Shown: positions 35,794-44,583, numbered from the stretch's first letter. The stretch is DNA of 64,000 bases from Streptomyces sp. ISL-10 (GCF_018614575.1 NZ_JAGGOJ010000018.1:148825-212824), one strand, 5' to 3'. Numbers and translations are program-made. Notes: a model not told the origin generated them from the letters alone.

Positions 35794-38064
35794 ATGCAAC
35801 TCGCCGCGATCATTGTGTCGCTGACCCTGACCGTGGTCGGCGTTGCGCTGCTCGCCCGCGCCATCGGCCAGTTCGTCCGCTACTTCAAGCTGGGCCAGCC
35901 GGTGCCCGCAGGCACCCGGACCGATAACCCCTACCAGCGCAGCGTCACCCTGGTCAGGGAGTTCCTCGGCCACACGCGGATGAACCGGTGGGGCATCGTC
36001 GGAATCGCCCACTGGTTCGTGGCGGTCGGCTTCCTGACGCTGCCGCCGACGATCGTCACCGCGTACGGCCAGCTGTTCCAGGCCGATTGGACGCTGCCGG
36101 TGATCGGCGGCTTCCTGCCGTACGAGCTCTACATCGAGTTCATCGGCGCGATGACCACCCTCGGCATCGCCACGCTGATCGTCATCCGCCTGCTGAACCT
36201 GCCCTCGCGCCCCGGCCGCAAGTCCCGGTTCGCCGGCTCGAAGATGGGCCAGGCGTACTTCGTCGAGTACGTCATCCTCACCATCGGCCTCGCCATCTAC
36301 GTACTGCGCGGCCTCGAGGGCGCCCTGCACCACGTCGACCACTACGAGGCCGCGTACTTCGCCTCGTACCCGTTGGTCCTGGCCCTCAAGGGCCTGAGCG
36401 TGGGCGCGGTGCAGAACCTGGTCTACCTCTTCGCCATGATCAAGCTGAGCACCACCATGATCTGGATGATCACGGTCTCGCTCAACATCAACATGGGTGT
36501 GGCCTGGCACCGCTTCCTGGCGTTCCCCAACATCTGGTTCAAGCGCAACGCCGACGGCTCGACCGCCCTCGGCGCGCTCCAGCCGATGACGTCCGGCGGC
36601 AAGGAGATCGACTTCGAGGACCCGGGCGAGGACGACGTCTACGGCGTCTCCCAGGTCGAGCAGTTCTCCTGGAAGGGCATCCTCGACTTCTCCACCTGCA
36701 CCGAGTGCGGCCGCTGCCAGTCGCAGTGCCCCGCCTGGAACACGGGCAAGCCGCTCTCCCCGAAGCTGCTGATCATGTCGCTGCGCGACCACGCGCACGC
36801 CAAGGCGCCGTACCTGCTCGCGGGTGGCGGCAAGACGATGGAGGGCGACGAGAAGGCCTCCGAGGAGGCCCTGAAGGACGTCCCCGCCTCAGCCCTCGCC
36901 GAGGCCGAGCGCCCGCTGATCGGCACGCTCGAGGAGAACGGCGTCATCGACCCGGACGTGCTGTGGTCCTGCACCACGTGCGGCGCCTGCGTCGAGCAGT
37001 GCCCGGTCGACATCGAGCACATCGACCACATCGTCGACATGCGCCGCTACCAGGTCATGATCGAGTCCTCGTTCCCGTCCGAGGCGGGCACGATGCTCAA
37101 GAACCTGGAGAAGAAGGGCAACCCCTGGGGTCTTGCCAAGAAGCAGCGCGTCGAGTGGACCAAGGAGGTCGACTTCGAGGTCCCGATCGTCGGCAAGGAC
37201 GTCGAGGACCTCAGCGAGGTCGACTACCTCTACTGGGTCGGCTGCGCCGGCGCCCTGGAGGACCGCGCCAAGAAGACCACCAAGGCCTTCGCGGAACTGC
37301 TGCACATGGCGGGCGTCAAGTTCGCGATCATGGGCGGCGACGAGAAGTGCACCGGTGACTCGCCCCGCCGCCTTGGCAACGAGCCCCTGTTCCAGCAGCT
37401 CGGCCAGGAGAACGTGGCCATGCTGAACATGGCCTTCGGCGAGGACGACGAGGACGAGTCGACGAAGAAGCCGAAGTCGGCGAAGAAGATCGTCGCGACC
37501 TGCCCGCACTGCTTCAACACGATCGCGAACGAGTACCCGCAGCTGGGCGGCGAGTTCGAGGTCATCCACCACACGCAGCTGCTGCAGCACCTCATCGACG
37601 AGGGCAAGCTCGTCCCGGTCACCCCGGTCGACGGCCTGATCACCTACCACGACCCGTGTTACCTGGGCCGCCACAACAAGGTCTACACGCCCCCGCGCGA
37701 GATCATGTCGGCCGTCCCGGGCCTGCGCCAGCAGGAGATGCACCGCCACAAGGAACGCGGCTTCTGCTGCGGCGCCGGCGGTGCGCGCATGTGGATGGAG
37801 GAGCGCATCGGCAAGCGCATCAACACCGAGCGCGTCGACGAGGCACTGTCCCTCAACCCGGACATCGTCTCCACGGCCTGCCCGTTCTGCCTCGTGATGC
37901 TCACGGACTCCGTGAACGGCAAGAAGAACGACGGCAAGGCCAAGGAGTCGCTCCAGGTCGTCGACGTCGCGCAGCTGCTGCTCGACTCGGTGAAGACCCC
38001 GCCGACCGACCCGGAGCCGTCCGCGGAAGCGGCGGACGCGCCGGAACCGGAGCCGGTGAAGTAA
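35794..38064 (+). CDS. Membrane FeS reductase with heterodisulfide-reductase-like CCG domains
   Basis: 756 residues with GAGGAG ahead of the ATG. The N-terminal third has about five transmembrane helices of the nitrate-reductase-gamma/HdrE type. Two 4Fe-4S ferredoxin sites follow: CTECGRCQSQCP near residue 305 and CTTCGACVEQCPVDIEH near 393. Two cysteine-rich CCG domains complete it: WVGCAGALEDRAKK with CPHCFNTIANEYP, and HDPCYLGRHNKVY with FCCGAGGARMWMEE and TACPFCLVML. It should pass electrons from the quinone pool or a flavoprotein to a CCG site that acts on disulfides or similar. It is widespread in actinobacteria with unclear partner; here it stands alone. Confidence 0.9.
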   Translation: MQLAAIIVSLTLTVVGVALLARAIGQFVRYFKLGQPVPAGTRTDNPYQRSVTLVREFLGHTRMNRWGIVGIAHWFVAVGFLTLPPTIVTAYGQLFQADWTLPVIGGFLPYELYIEFIGAMTTLGIATLIVIRLLNLPSRPGRKSRFAGSKMGQAYFVEYVILTIGLAIYVLRGLEGALHHVDHYEAAYFASYPLVLALKGLSVGAVQNLVYLFAMIKLSTTMIWMITVSLNINMGVAWHRFLAFPNIWFKRNADGSTALGALQPMTSGGKEIDFEDPGEDDVYGVSQVEQFSWKGILDFSTCTECGRCQSQCPAWNTGKPLSPKLLIMSLRDHAHAKAPYLLAGGGKTMEGDEKASEEALKDVPASALAEAERPLIGTLEENGVIDPDVLWSCTTCGACVEQCPVDIEHIDHIVDMRRYQVMIESSFPSEAGTMLKNLEKKGNPWGLAKKQRVEWTKEVDFEVPIVGKDVEDLSEVDYLYWVGCAGALEDRAKKTTKAFAELLHMAGVKFAIMGGDEKCTGDSPRRLGNEPLFQQLGQENVAMLNMAFGEDDEDESTKKPKSAKKIVATCPHCFNTIANEYPQLGGEFEVIHHTQLLQHLIDEGKLVPVTPVDGLITYHDPCYLGRHNKVYTPPREIMSAVPGLRQQEMHRHKERGFCCGAGGARMWMEERIGKRINTERVDEALSLNPDIVSTACPFCLVMLTDSVNGKKNDGKAKESLQVVDVAQLLLDSVKTPPTDPEPSAEAADAPEPEPVK

Positions 38065-38087
38065 CCGTCTTCCCGCATGAACGGAGC

Positions 38088-38122
38088 GCGGCCGGACCTG
38101 CCTCGGGGGCAGGACCGGCCGC
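38088..38122. terminator. Stem-loop after the FeS reductase gene
   Basis: 15-base arms GCGGCCGGACCTGCC and GGCAGGACCGGCCGC with one mismatch, 5-base loop, starting 24 bases past the stop codon. Confidence 0.87.
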
Positions 38123-38401
38123 TTCTGTCTTTCTCCGGCTCTCTCCGGCCGGAGAGAGGGGCGCAGAGGGGCCCCGGTCGGCCGAGGCAGACCCTCGACG
38201 TGCCCCCGCCCCTGCTCCCGGCGTTCCATGCCTTCACTCCCCGCCGCCTCCTCACCCCTTCCACCTGTCCTGACCTCGGCGGAGGCATACTGCGGCCAAC
38301 CCCCGGGGTTCCCCTAGGGGATGTCACAGCTCGGCAGCAAAGGCCCCCCGGTTCCCGGTCCGCCGTCACCCCGCGTGCGCGGACCGGGTACGTTCGATGA
38401 C

Positions 38402-39295
38402 GTGGCTGGATTCAGGATCGGACGCGGCCGGGACAACCGCACCCCGCAACAACAGCAGGCGCCCCAGGCGCCGCCGCCCTACCCGGGCGGCGGCCGTGCC
38501 GCGCCCCCGTACGGGCAGCAGCCCCCGCAGTGGCCCCGGACGAGCGGCGGCCCTCAGGGGTATCAGCAGCAGCACCAAGGGGCGTACGACGAGCCGGAGT
38601 ACTTCGGCGACCCGTACCACCAGGCTCCGCCCGCCCCCGACCCGTACGCGGCCAACAACCCCGGCCACACGCAGGCGTTCAGCGTCAACGACGACGACAT
38701 ATACGGCGACGGCGCCACCTACCGCGCCGGCACGGCCCCGGCCGCGCCCGTCGGCCCGAGGCTGCACTGGAAGCAGCTGCTGAGCGGCATCGTGCTGCGC
38801 CCCGGCCCGACGTTCCTCCAGATGCGCGACTACCCGGTGTGGGGCCCGGCGCTGGTCGTCACGTTCCTCTACGGCCTGCTCGCGATCTTCGGCTTCGACG
38901 AGCCGCGCGACGACGCGATCAACGCGACGCTCTCCAACGCGATCCCGTCCGTGCTGATCACCGGCGTCGCGTTCGTGCTCAGCGGCCTGATCCTGGGCGC
39001 GGTCACGCACACGCTCGCCCGCCAGCTCGGCGGCGACGGCGCGTGGCAGCCGACGGTCGGCCTCTCCATGCTGATCATGTCCGTCACGGACGCACCGCGC
39101 CTGATCTTCGCCGTCTTCCTGGGCGGCGAGAACTCCCTCGTACAGGTCCTGGGCTGGCTGACCTGGCTCGCGGCGGCGGCGCTGTTCACCTCGATGGTGA
39201 GCAAGTCCCACGACCTGCCGTGGCCGAAGGCCCTGGGCGCGTCGGCGATCCAGCTGATCGCGCTGCTGTCGATCATCAAGCTGGGCACGATCTGA
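38402..39295 (+). CDS. Yip1-family membrane protein
   Basis: 297 residues from GTG 38402, reading VAGFRIGRGRDNRTPQ, which is the usual N terminus of this family in Streptomyces. Residues 1-120 are a Gln/Pro/Gly-rich cytoplasmic tail (QQQQAPQAPPPYPGG, QQQHQGAYDEPEYFGDPYHQ). From about residue 125 five transmembrane helices follow (KQLLSGIVLRPGPTFLQM, VTFLYGLLAIFGF, LITGVAFVLSGLILGAVTHTLA). Function unknown; some homologues lie in envelope or trafficking contexts. The insert that begins with an IS30 remnant starts directly downstream. Confidence 0.84.
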   Translation: MAGFRIGRGRDNRTPQQQQAPQAPPPYPGGGRAAPPYGQQPPQWPRTSGGPQGYQQQHQGAYDEPEYFGDPYHQAPPAPDPYAANNPGHTQAFSVNDDDIYGDGATYRAGTAPAAPVGPRLHWKQLLSGIVLRPGPTFLQMRDYPVWGPALVVTFLYGLLAIFGFDEPRDDAINATLSNAIPSVLITGVAFVLSGLILGAVTHTLARQLGGDGAWQPTVGLSMLIMSVTDAPRLIFAVFLGGENSLVQVLGWLTWLAAAALFTSMVSKSHDLPWPKALGASAIQLIALLSIIKLGTI

Positions 39296-39372
39296 TCCGG
39301 GCATCGAAAAGGCCCCACCGGAGAGATCTTGGGTTCCAGCGGTCGTCGCAACACCGGAGTTCAGGGATTGCG

Positions 39373-39708
39373 ATGGACTTCGAGATCCGCAAGGACCGGA
39401 AGCCTCAGGGAGCGAGGAAGCTGACCGCAGAGCGCGCGGCATACTTCCAGCTCGTGCGGAAGGCATGAGCAACACAGAAGCGTGCCCGGTCCTGGGGATC
39501 AACCGCCGGACCGGAAAGCGATGGCGCTGGGGACGCAACGCGTCAGGCGCGAACAAGGCGGCACCACCGGCAAGACCGGTGGTGCCGCCTTCCGCTCGCT
39601 CTCGCTACCTGCAAGAAGCTGACCGCGTTCACATCGCCGACCGGCTGCGGGAGAAGGCCACGGCCCGCACGACCGCCGCCGAACTGGGCCGCAGCCCGTC
39701 CACCGTCA
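39373..39708 (+). pseudogene. IS30-family transposase, 5' fragment with frameshift
   Basis: MDFEIRKDRKPQGARKLTAERAAYFQLVRKA stops at a TGA, and the continuation MSNTEACPVLGINRRTGKRW runs one frame over, as if one A were lost at the A-ATG junction. Next come APPARPVVPPSARSRYL and HIADRLREKATARTTAAELGRSPSTVS, the IS30 helix-turn-helix part. The DDE domain is absent; after TVSR the sequence switches to an unrelated domain on the other strand. GGTTCCAGCGGTCGTCGCAAC near 39332-39352 may be the left end. The copy is dead. Confidence 0.85.
39555..39591. terminator. Perfect 16-bp hairpin inside the IS30 remnant
   Basis: AAGGCGGCACCACCGG and its exact complement with a 5-base loop. It is in the coding part of the dead transposase, but it now lies between the Yip1-type gene and the next cluster and could end transcription. 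Confidence 0.6.
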
Positions 39709-39790
39709 GCCGGCGAAGGTGGCGGTATAGCAGGTCTCGTTGTCCTGCTTGTGCTGGATCAAGGCGGTGCAGGACGTGCGGCGCAGGATG
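39709..39790 (-). pseudogene. Remnant of an Ig-like repeat domain
   Basis: The minus strand reads RRTSCTALIQHKQDNETCYTATFAG, matching the DETCYTATFAGDD segment of the Ig-like C-terminal domain in the YVTN propeller protein at 56750-58234. DNA identity over about 30 bases is high. The fragment is joined directly to the IS30 remnant. It shows that a second copy of this kind of secreted protein once existed here. Confidence 0.65.
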
Positions 39791-39901
39791 GCCGTTAGGC
39801 ACACACCCGCCCGTCGCGGATTTCAACGAGCGCACTCGGGCTTCAAGCTGCGTAGAGCGAACGAGCGCCACCACGGTGTGCCACTCCGCACGGGACCACC
39901 G

Positions 39902-40882
39902 TCAGAGTTTGCGGGTGTCGCGGGGTTCTACATAGGGCTCTTCGCCGGGCGGGTGGCCGGCGCCGATGGCGCGTTCGCGTTCGAGTTCGGCGTTGAATTC
40001 CAGGCCGAGGAGGATGGCGATGTTGGAGATCCACAGCCAGATCAGGAAGATGATGACTGCCGCCAGGCTGCCGTAGGTCCTGTCGTAGCTGGAGAAATTA
40101 GCCACGTACAGCGCGAAGAGAGCCGAGGCGACGAGCCAGATGAGCACGGCGAGCAGGCTGCCCGGGGTGACCCAGCGGAAGCCGCGTTTGACGTTGGGGG
40201 ACGCCCAGTACAGCAGGGCGATGATCAGACTGAACAGGATGACCATCACCGGCCACTTGGCGATGTTCCACACCGTCATGGCCGTGTCGCCGATCCCCAG
40301 GACCTGCCCGGTCTTCTGGGCGAGGGCGCCGGTGAAGACCACGCCGATGGCGATCAGCGCCAGCAGCACCACAACCACGACGGTGATGACCAGCCGGGTG
40401 GGCAACGTCTTCCACACCGGCCGTCCTTCGCCGATGTCGTAGACGGCGTTGGAGGCGCGCATGAACGCGGCGATGTAGCCGGAGGCCGACCACAGGGCGA
40501 CAACGAGCCCGATGATCAGCGCTATCCCTGCCTTGCCCTGACTGCTCTGCAGCTGGGTCAGCATGCTGTTCAGAATGTCGCGCACCGACCCGGGGGCAAG
40601 GCTGCCCAGGTTGTCGATCAGGGGTTTGATCGTGGAGCTGCCCAGCAGGCCCAGGATCGAGATCAGGGCCAGCAGGGCGGGGAAGATCGCCAGGACCCCG
40701 TAGTAGGTCAGCGCGGCCGCCCAGTCGGTGAGGTTGTCTTCCTTGAACTCCTTCAGGGTGCGCTTCAGTACAGCGCCCCATGACCGTTTGGGCATCTGGG
40801 TGGGCGCCTGGGCCGGCGGCCGCTCTCCTCGCCCTTGGCGAGGTGCGCCGTTGCCGTCCTTCTCGCGTGCGTTCCGGGCCAT
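39902..40882 (-). CDS. YihY/BrkB-family inner membrane protein
   Basis: 326 residues. After a hydrophilic start, EFKEDNLTDWAAALTYYGVLAIFPALLALISILGLLG marks the YihY fold. Helices follow around ALIIGLVVALWSASGYIAAFMRASNAVYDIGEGRPVWKTLPTRL and PNVKRGFRWVTPGSLLAVLIWLVASALFALYVANFSSYDRTYGSLAAVIIFLIWLWISNIAILLGLEFNAELERERA. Six helices in total. The family was once called ribonuclease BN in error and is now thought to be a transport or envelope protein. It is the last gene of a leftward cluster with DUF3618, holin-like and amphipathic proteins. Confidence 0.9.
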   Translation of the reverse strand: MARNAREKDGNGAPRQGRGERPPAQAPTQMPKRSWGAVLKRTLKEFKEDNLTDWAAALTYYGVLAIFPALLALISILGLLGSSTIKPLIDNLGSLAPGSVRDILNSMLTQLQSSQGKAGIALIIGLVVALWSASGYIAAFMRASNAVYDIGEGRPVWKTLPTRLVITVVVVVLLALIAIGVVFTGALAQKTGQVLGIGDTAMTVWNIAKWPVMVILFSLIIALLYWASPNVKRGFRWVTPGSLLAVLIWLVASALFALYVANFSSYDRTYGSLAAVIIFLIWLWISNIAILLGLEFNAELERERAIGAGHPPGEEPYVEPRDTRKL

Positions 40883-41048
40883 GGTCGAGTCCTCCTTCCG
40901 ATGCCGCCACGCCAGGCCGGGGAAGGAGGGACCCGGCCCGCGCGGCGGCCGTCACGGGCCCGCTCACTGGCGGGTGGTCCACCGGGCGGCAGGGCGGACC
41001 TGCCTGTGGCGGTGGTGTGTCCCGGCACGGGACTACTGGCTGCCGGGA

Positions 41049-41696
41049 CTACTGGCTGCCGGGGCTTTGCCTGCGTGCTTCGTCGGCGACCTGCTGCCCG
41101 GACTCGCGGGCCTGCTCGGTGACCTGGGTTGCCTGGCCGCGTGCCTCGTCGCGTGTGGCACGGGCGGCATCCGCGGCGGTGTCCTTGACTTCACCGGCGG
41201 CCTGCTTCGCGGTCTCGGTGGCGTCCTCCTTCAGGTGCTGGGCCGTTTCCATCGCGGCTTGCTTGACCGGCTCGATGGCCTCACTGGCCTGGTCGGAGAT
41301 CCGGCTCGCTGCCTGCTCCTCCGCTTGCGAGGCGGGCAGCAGGGATGCGGCCAGCAACCCGGCGCCGAATGCGATCAGGCCGGCCGCCAGCGGATTGCCC
41401 TGCGTCTGCCGCATCGCCTGTTCCGGGGCCTGCTTGACGGCTTCGCCCATCTGTCCGGCGCTCTCCTGCGCCGACTGCGCCGCCTGACGTGTCGTGTCGG
41501 CGGCCTGGCCGCTGGTGTCCGACGCGACCCCCATGACCCGATGCCGCAGGCCCGATGCCGCCGAGCGCACCCGGTTGGTACGCCGTCGCATCATCTGCTT
41601 GGGGCTGGTGCGGTCGGCCAGCCGGTCGACGTTCTGCGAGAGCCTGTCGCGTGTCGCTTCTATGTCGGCCCTTACCTGGTCGGGTGACGTGCCCAC
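41049..41696 (-). CDS. DUF3618 membrane-associated protein
   Basis: 215 residues from GTG 41696 preceded by AAGGAGG. VGTSPDQVRADIEATRDRLSQNVDRLADRTSPKQMMRRRTNRV is the DUF3618 signature. NPLAAGLIAFGAGLLAASLLPASQ gives a hydrophobic hairpin. The C-terminal half is a long amphipathic helix with repeats like EATRDEARGQATQVTEQARESGQQVADEA, recalling LEA or apolipoprotein-like stress proteins. The gene overlaps the preceding holin-like gene by 25 bases, so its ribosome binding site lies inside it. Together they suggest an envelope-stress unit. Confidence 0.82.
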   Translation of the reverse strand: MGTSPDQVRADIEATRDRLSQNVDRLADRTSPKQMMRRRTNRVRSAASGLRHRVMGVASDTSGQAADTTRQAAQSAQESAGQMGEAVKQAPEQAMRQTQGNPLAAGLIAFGAGLLAASLLPASQAEEQAASRISDQASEAIEPVKQAAMETAQHLKEDATETAKQAAGEVKDTAADAARATRDEARGQATQVTEQARESGQQVADEARRQSPGSQ

Positions 41697-42100
41697 TGTG
41701 CGTCCTCCTTCAGCGTCTCCACGGTCTGCTCCGGCTTGGGCGAGACCTCCCGCATCCGGGAGCGGCCCATCACGAACAGCACGGCCGCGATGACCGCCCA
41801 CACGGCGGTGATGATCAGTGCTGCCCAGCCGGCGTCCATCACATTGGCCAGCCCGAGCACGGCCGCCAGCGAGAGGAACAGGGCGACCATGTAGCCGGCG
41901 AACCCGGCTCCGCCGAACATTCCGGCGGCCTTGCCCGCCTTCGTCGCCTCCTCTCGGATCTCGGCCTTGGCCAGCTCCACCTCCTGCCGGAACAGCGACT
42001 GCACGTCCGACGTCACGGCGGACAACAGCTCGCCGACAGACCGGTCCTGCTCTGGCGGATCCGTCCGCTCCTGCGGCGACTTCGGGGCGATCGACGACAT
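41672..42100 (-). CDS. Holin-superfamily III (DUF1469/PF07332-like) protein
   Basis: 142 residues beginning MSSIAPKSPQERTDPPEQDRSVGELLSAV. TSDVQSLFRQEVELAKAEIREEATKAGKAAG is the cytoplasmic amphipathic part, followed by two transmembrane helices (FAGYMVALFLSLAAVLGLA, AGWAALIITAVWAVIAAVLFVMG). RMREVSPKPEQTVETLKEDAQWA ends the protein, matching the actinobacterial phage_holin_3_6 group, which are not phage holins but membrane partners of DUF3618 proteins. It starts 1 base after the upstream gene's stop and overlaps the next gene. Confidence 0.87.
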   Translation of the reverse strand: MSSIAPKSPQERTDPPEQDRSVGELLSAVTSDVQSLFRQEVELAKAEIREEATKAGKAAGMFGGAGFAGYMVALFLSLAAVLGLANVMDAGWAALIITAVWAVIAAVLFVMGRSRMREVSPKPEQTVETLKEDAQWARHPTR

Positions 42101-42101
42101 C

Positions 42102-42677
42102 TCACACCCCCGGATACCCGGGCAGCTCCGGCCGCACAGGGCTCTGCGGCAGCGGACTGCTCTCCTGACGGGCAGGGGCTTGCCGTCCACCGTCGGAGGA
42201 CTGGGCCTTGCCGGCCTTCGCGAGACGGCCGACCACAAGACCGGCCACCACCGCACCGCCCAGGAACGCCCCCGGCCGCCGGCGCGCGAAGCCCTGCAGA
42301 TCGCCTACCAAGCCCTCCACGCCATTCTTGTCCAGATAGTCCGCCGCACGATGTCCTTGGTCGGAGGCCTGGGCCGCAAGGCTGCGGGCCGGCGAGTCTC
42401 CAGGAGCATTCCGCGCCAGCCCTGCGAGATCGTCCGCCCACTGCCGCACGGTCCCGGCCAGCCTCTCCGCCTGCCCCTGGCCTTCCTCCATCACCCGCTG
42501 CCTCAGGTCACGCACCGCGCTCCCGGCCTGTTGACGCGCCTCACCCGCCACCGCCCTGGCCTGCTCGGCAGCGGTCCCCGCCACCTCACCGGCCGCCTGC
42601 CCGGCCTGGCCCGCCGTAGTCGACGCCTGCTCCTTCGCGGCCTGCCCCGTTTGCTGCACGCGTCCGGCATCACTCAT
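42102..42677 (-). CDS. Amphipathic Ala/Gln-rich membrane-associated protein
   Basis: 191 residues. Residues 1-85 are an amphipathic helix of repeats such as AAKEQASTTAGQAGQAAGEVAGTAAEQARAVAG. DDLAGLARNAPGDSPARSLAAQASDQGHRAADYL follows, then GFARRRPGAFLGGAVVAGLVVGRLAKAG with one hydrophobic segment. No known domain. The layout is like LEA/DUF3618-type stress proteins and it is the first gene of a four-gene leftward cluster (with holin-like, DUF3618 and BrkB genes), so a role in envelope stress is inferred from the neighbours. Confidence 0.78.
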   Translation of the reverse strand: MSDAGRVQQTGQAAKEQASTTAGQAGQAAGEVAGTAAEQARAVAGEARQQAGSAVRDLRQRVMEEGQGQAERLAGTVRQWADDLAGLARNAPGDSPARSLAAQASDQGHRAADYLDKNGVEGLVGDLQGFARRRPGAFLGGAVVAGLVVGRLAKAGKAQSSDGGRQAPARQESSPLPQSPVRPELPGYPGV

Positions 42678-43242
42678 AAGCCATCCCTCCTTCGACTACG
42701 CCCCGGCCCGCCGCGCGAAGGCCCGGATCTGGGCCTGGCACCACGAACCCGGCGCTCTTTCACTCTGGTCGCCCGGGTAACCGCAACCTGTCCCGGGGAA
42801 ACACGCACCCGGAACACGGCCAGAGCCGGAATCTGCTGACGGAAGTGCGTGGTTCGCCTGCTCGGGTCTGCCTGTTGCGGCCGCAGGGGGTTGGGGTGCG
42901 GTCATGACCGGGGACGCATCGGCGGAGGCTGCTGTGCAGTACGTGGGTCTGGTCGAGGAGGAGACCGGTCACGGGCACCTGACGGCTGTCGCCGCGGCTG
43001 ACCCGGTCGGTGCCGGTACCCGGCGAGCGGGGCCGCCGCTGAGGCGTGGGCACGGGACGTGGCAAGGGAGCACCCGCCCCGTGCGCAGGCGACGGCGAAG
43101 TGCCGCACCCGCGGTGATCTGCGGCGGCAGGACGCCACCGGGGGGACGGCACCGCCACGACCAGGCGGCGCAGCAATGCCTATACGCCTCCTGGTCGGCA
43201 GCCGTGCCGTCTGGGGCGTACTGAATGCAGGTCAGGCTGAAT
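42678..43242. other. 565-base region upstream of the stress cluster, no convincing gene
   Basis: GC-rich, with several overlapping open frames but none with a family signature. It must contain the promoter for the leftward cluster starting at 42677. A frame at 42904-43224 (plus strand) was considered and left out. Confidence 0.5.
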
Positions 43243-43752
43243 CTACAGAGCCTCGCGTGATGGAGTGATCGGTGTGCCGGACTTACGGCACGGAGGCAAC
43301 ACAGACCAGGGGAAGTTGATCCAGTCGTCGGTGCGCTTCCAGACGTACTCGCACTTCACCAGCGAGTGCGACTTCTCGTAGATCACGGCGCTGCGGACCT
43401 CGGCGACATGGTCGACGCAGAAGTCACGCACCAGCTTGAGCGTCTTGCCCGTGTCGGCGACGTCGTCGGCGATCAGGACCTTCTTGTCGGAGAAGTCGAT
43501 GGCGTTGGGCACCGGCGCCAGCATGACCGGCATCTCCAGCGTCGTGCCCACACCGGTGTAGAACTCCACATTGACCAGGTGGATGTTCTTGCAGTCCAGG
43601 GCGTACGCCAGACCGCCGGCGACGAAGACACCGCCGCGGGCGATGGAGAGCACGATGTCGGGCTCGTACCCGTCGTCGGCGATGGTCTGCGCGAGCTCGC
43701 GGACCGCGCCGCCGAACCTCTCGTACGTCAGGTTCTCCCGTACGTCACTCAT
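43243..43752 (-). CDS. Phosphoribosyltransferase (xanthine/guanine type), altered C terminus
   Basis: 169 residues. The core is a type I PRTase: DGYEPDIVLSIARGGVFVAGGLAYALDCKN, then NAIDFSDKKVLIADDVADTGKTLKLVRDF with the PRPP loop, and YEKSHSLVKCEYVWKRTDDWINFPWSVLPP. Normal family members continue with VV-charged residues; here the end is CRKSGTPITPSREAL, which looks read-through from foreign sequence. It lies 7 bases downstream of dcd in one operon. Probably a purine-salvage enzyme. The altered tail marks the right edge of the accessory insert (inference). Confidence 0.88.
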   Translation of the reverse strand: MSDVRENLTYERFGGAVRELAQTIADDGYEPDIVLSIARGGVFVAGGLAYALDCKNIHLVNVEFYTGVGTTLEMPVMLAPVPNAIDFSDKKVLIADDVADTGKTLKLVRDFCVDHVAEVRSAVIYEKSHSLVKCEYVWKRTDDWINFPWSVLPPCRKSGTPITPSREAL

Positions 43753-43759
43753 GATCGTT

Positions 43760-44335
43760 TCACACCTGTGTCCGATGGAAATTCATGAAGGAGCGGGAGG
43801 CCGTCGGGCCCCGCTGACCCTGATACCGGGACCCGTAGCGCTCACTCCCGTACGGCTCCTCGGCGGGGGAGGTGAGCCGGAACATGCAGAGCTGCCCGAT
43901 CTTCATCCCGGGCCACAGCTTGATCGGCAGGGTGGCGAGGTTGGAGAGCTCCAGGGTGACGTGCCCGGAGAAGCCGGGGTCGATGAAGCCGGCCGTCGAG
44001 TGCGTCACCAGACCCAGCCGCCCGAGGGAGCTCTTGCCCTCCAGCCGCGAGGCGAGATCGTCCGGCAGCGAGATGACCTCGTAGGTCGAGGCGAGCACGA
44101 ACTCGCCGGGGTGCAGGATGAACGCCTCGTCGCCCTCCGGCTCGACGAGCCGCGTCAGATCGGCCTGCTCGACGGCAGGATCGATGTGGGGGTAACGGTG
44201 ATTCTCGAACACCCGGAAGTAGCGGTCCAGCCGCACATCGATGCTCGAGGGCTGCACCATGGATTCGTCGTACGGATCGATGCGCACGCGCCCGGCGTCG
44301 ATCTCGGCCCGGATGTCCTTGTCAGAGAGAAGCAC
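43760..44335 (-). CDS. dcd: dCTP deaminase
   Basis: 191 residues from GTG 44335, the usual length. It deaminates dCTP to dUTP (bifunctional dUMP-forming members exist in actinobacteria). VLLSDKDIRAEIDAGRVRIDPYD, MVQPSSIDVRLDRYFRVFEN, GKSSLGRLGLVTHSTAGFIDPGFSGHVTLELSNLA with the catalytic Glu/Ser-Ser-Arg region, and KIGQLCMFRL are all seen. It lies 7 bases before the phosphoribosyltransferase gene. Confidence 0.96.
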   Translation of the reverse strand: MLLSDKDIRAEIDAGRVRIDPYDESMVQPSSIDVRLDRYFRVFENHRYPHIDPAVEQADLTRLVEPEGDEAFILHPGEFVLASTYEVISLPDDLASRLEGKSSLGRLGLVTHSTAGFIDPGFSGHVTLELSNLATLPIKLWPGMKIGQLCMFRLTSPAEEPYGSERYGSRYQGQRGPTASRSFMNFHRTQV

Positions 44336-44406
44336 GCCCCGAGGATACGCAGAGCGCGCGGGCGGCCCCCAATCGGACTCCGGCCCGCGCGCCCCGCCGC
44401 CGGGTG

Positions 44407-44583
44407 CTACCGCTTGTTCTGTTCCACCACGGGCACGGCATGACGCAGCCGCGCACACCGCGGACACCGGATCAGCCGCCCCGGCCCGAGCCGGTCGGCG
44501 CCGAGCTGCTGCATCGGAAACGAGGTGGTGGTGAACACGTGCCCCTCGGCACAGCGGACGACGGTGCGCTCCATCAAGTCCAT
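44407..44583 (-). CDS. Small zinc-ribbon protein
   Basis: 58 residues starting MDLMERTVVRCAEGHVFTTTSFPMQQLGADRLGPGRLIRCPRCARLRHAVPVVEQNKR. The single Cys in RCAEGH, a His, and CPRC can bind one zinc. ATG 44574 is an alternative start. It sits between dcd and tRNA-Gly; similar small genes lie here in other Streptomyces. Function unknown. Confidence 0.75.
   Translation of the reverse strand: MDLMERTVVRCAEGHVFTTTSFPMQQLGADRLGPGRLIRCPRCARLRHAVPVVEQNKR

Noticed and set aside
39555..39591. Terminal inverted repeat of an insertion sequence
   Set aside because: The hairpin is inside the IS30 coding remnant, where a Pro/Val/Ala-coding segment is palindromic by composition.
39902..40882. Ribonuclease BN
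   Set aside because: YihY/BrkB proteins carried this name by historical mis-assignment; no nuclease motif is present.
42904..43224. Plus-strand frame of 106 codons upstream of the stress cluster
   Set aside because: No family match, Arg/Pro-rich second half, and no neighbour support; left as intergenic.
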